DNA of 6,146 nt from JBKGYG01 sp046546235 (lineage in GTDB: Bacteria > Bacillota > Clostridia > Lachnospirales > DSM-24629), in NCBI GenBank assembly GCA_046546235.1, contig JBKGYG010000077.1:1-6146 (forward strand), written 5' to 3'. The position numbers were made by a program, and so were the translations under genes. Positions 4,641 to 6,146 of this stretch are shown here, in pieces; position 1 is the stretch's first letter; each line of letters opens with the position of its first letter. The notes under the pieces are model-generated. The model made no database searches. It had not been told where the DNA came from and saw only the letters and a list, made by a program, of their open reading frames with translations.

Positions 4641-6146
4641 GTGGATGAGAGTAAATGTATAAAAAACAAAAAAATTAGACGATGGATTATTATAATAAGT
4701 GCATGTGTTTTTTTTGCTTTTATAATAGTATCTTTTAGTTTTTATATTTATATAAAGCAATATGTTAAAAAAGATACATTTTCAGATGGTATTTATATTA
4801 ACGATATAGATGTAAGTGGTATGACAAAAGAAGAGGTTTATAAAAAAATCGAAAAATATATTGAAGATATTGAGAAAAAAAAGTTAACTCTAAAATATGA
4901 AGATTACTCAAAAGCGATATCTTTTGACAAGTTGGGATTCTCCGCTAAAAATAAGGAAGTTATTGAAGATGCATATAATCTTGGGAAAGAAGGAAGCTTA
5001 TTAAATAGATATAAAAGAATAAAATCGTTAAGAAATAAACCAGAGAAATTTGTTATAGAATTCGAGTATGATATAAAAAAATTGGATAAATTTATAGATT
5101 CAATAAAAAATAACTTTTATCAAAAACCAAAAAATGCTATAATACAAAGAATAAACAATGAATTTGTGATTAAAGAAGAGATTGTAGGTTATGTTCTCGA
5201 TGTTCAAGAGACTAAAAAGGATATAGTACCTTTATTAGAAGAAGGAACTGATAATATTGAGATAAAATTAACTGTAGATGTAGAGGTGCCAGATTATACA
5301 AAGGAATATTATGAGGTTATTAAAGATCCTCTAGGTGTTTTTTACACTCAGTTTAATGCATCTAATATACCACGTACAGAAAATCTAAAAGTAGGTGCTA
5401 GCAAAATAAACGGTGTTATATTACATCCTAATGATTCTTTTTCTGCTCATGATCAATTATCCCCTGTTAATGAAGCTAATGGATATAAAGCAGCACCAAT
5501 CATTGTAAATGGTGTACTAGAAGATGGCCTTGGCGGAGGGATATGTCAAGTTGCTACTACATTATATAATGCTGTATTATTATCAGAATTAGAGGTCTTG
5601 GAAAGAAAAAATCACTCTATGAAAATAACCTACAGTGAAATTAGTATGGATGCAGCATTGTATGGAGATATTTTAGATTTTAAATTTAAAAATTCTACTG
5701 ATTATCCTATTTATATAGAAAGTTATATTGAAGGTGATCGTTTATATATGAATATATATGGAAATGATCAAAGAGATGATAATCGAGAAATAAAATTTGA
5801 ACCAGTAATAATAGAAAGAATTACACCTCCACCTGCGAAAATAATTTATGATGATGCAATGGCAGAAGGGGAAGAAAAAATAGTACAAAGCGAAGTTTAT
5901 GGGTATAAGGCAAAATTATATAAACACATTTATATTGATGGGGAATATAAGGAAAAAATGCTAGTAAATTATAGCAATTATAAAGCTACACCTGCTATTA
6001 TAAAAAAGGGGACTAATTCTCATAACAATTCATCTGATGAGGATATGGAATCAGAAGACAATGAAACAGAAGAAACAGAAGGAATAGAAGAAGAAGAAAT
6101 AGAACATATAGAAGTAGAAGAAAAAGTTAATGAAGATAATAATGAA
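4641..6146 (+). CDS. Membrane-anchored VanW-domain protein with acidic tail (3' end cut by window)
   Basis: At least 502 codons are open, with no stop before the window edge, so the protein is partial at its C-terminus. A short basic N-terminus leads into one membrane segment (about 15-38), so the rest should lie outside the cell. The lead-in DGIYINDIDVSGMTKEE (49-65) and region to about 215 resemble the putative peptidoglycan-binding domain that precedes VanW domains in YoaR-like proteins. The VanW core spans about 229-362, with FNASNIPRTENLKVGASKINGV (238-259) in outline, VNEANGYKAAPII (276-288), GLGGGICQVATTLYNA (296-311) and YPIYIES (355-361). Residues about 384-455 look like a G5-type domain. 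From about 464 on, the chain is dominated by Glu, Asp, Asn and Ser. VanW was named from vancomycin-resistance clusters but its biochemical role is unsettled, and no other van gene is here, so resistance should not be inferred. A role at the cell wall is likely. Confidence 0.9.
   Translation, partial: MDESKCIKNKKIRRWIIIISACVFFAFIIVSFSFYIYIKQYVKKDTFSDGIYINDIDVSGMTKEEVYKKIEKYIEDIEKKKLTLKYEDYSKAISFDKLGFSAKNKEVIEDAYNLGKEGSLLNRYKRIKSLRNKPEKFVIEFEYDIKKLDKFIDSIKNNFYQKPKNAIIQRINNEFVIKEEIVGYVLDVQETKKDIVPLLEEGTDNIEIKLTVDVEVPDYTKEYYEVIKDPLGVFYTQFNASNIPRTENLKVGASKINGVILHPNDSFSAHDQLSPVNEANGYKAAPIIVNGVLEDGLGGGICQVATTLYNAVLLSELEVLERKNHSMKITYSEISMDAALYGDILDFKFKNSTDYPIYIESYIEGDRLYMNIYGNDQRDDNREIKFEPVIIERITPPPAKIIYDDAMAEGEEKIVQSEVYGYKAKLYKHIYIDGEYKEKMLVNYSNYKATPAIIKKGTNSHNNSSDEDMESEDNETEETEGIEEEEIEHIEVEEKVNEDNNE

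Noticed and set aside
4645..4662. ATG start just after the GTG at 4641
   Set aside because: It is in another frame and stops after five codons, so it cannot be the start of the VanW protein.
4563..4760. Minus-strand 65-codon frame at the VanW gene start
   Set aside because: It is antisense to the VanW N-terminus, with no ribosome binding site and no recognisable domain.
4641..6146. Vancomycin-resistance gene cluster
   Set aside because: VanW-domain proteins are widespread in Firmicutes without resistance. No vanA/B/D ligase, vanH, vanX or VanR/S genes are present.
1..6146. Mobile element, CRISPR array, toxin-antitoxin or phage-defence system
   Set aside because: No transposase, integrase, spaced direct repeats, terminal repeats or defence-type proteins were found. 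Gene content and base use are uniform along the window.

Overview
The window is very AT-rich, with strong GGAGG-type ribosome binding sites, A/T-ending codons and U-tailed hairpin terminators. Together with a VanW/G5-type envelope protein, this points to a low-GC anaerobic Firmicute of the Clostridia/Tissierellia kind. That assignment is an inference from composition and gene families, not from a marker gene. All four protein genes lie on the + strand, in three apparent transcription units.

Bases 1-330 hold no convincing gene. Bases 9-104 form a compact GC-rich structured element (27 of 48 bases G/C in 51-98) with two mutually exclusive pairings that end in a U-tract, so it looks like an attenuator or the 3' end of a small structured RNA. 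A very AT-rich stretch follows, with a 10-bp palindrome, an 8-bp-arm inverted repeat and a plausible promoter for the next gene. Bases 331-1320 encode a complete type I-beta DAHP synthase (first step of the shikimate pathway) with an N-terminal regulatory domain. It stands alone and is closed by a clear terminator at 1378-1401.

Bases 1459-4451 form a regulator/exporter unit. A good promoter is followed by a palindromic operator-like site, then a TetR-family repressor (1541-2149), a 90-base gap with nested palindromes but no terminator, and a 714-residue MMPL/RND-superfamily exporter (2240-4384). A perfect 16-bp terminator hairpin ends the unit. The simplest reading is an autoregulated operon in which the TetR protein senses a hydrophobic or amphiphilic compound and controls its export.

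From 4641 to the window edge runs an open reading frame with a GTG start and no stop. It encodes a membrane-anchored VanW-domain protein with a region resembling the putative peptidoglycan-binding domain, a VanW core, a likely G5-like domain and a strongly acidic tail that is cut by the window end. It is separated from the exporter by the terminator and is probably transcribed independently.

I found no rRNA, tRNA, CRISPR array, insertion sequence or origin. Nothing here clearly amounts to a previously undescribed multi-gene system. The least explained piece is the structured element at the 5' edge.
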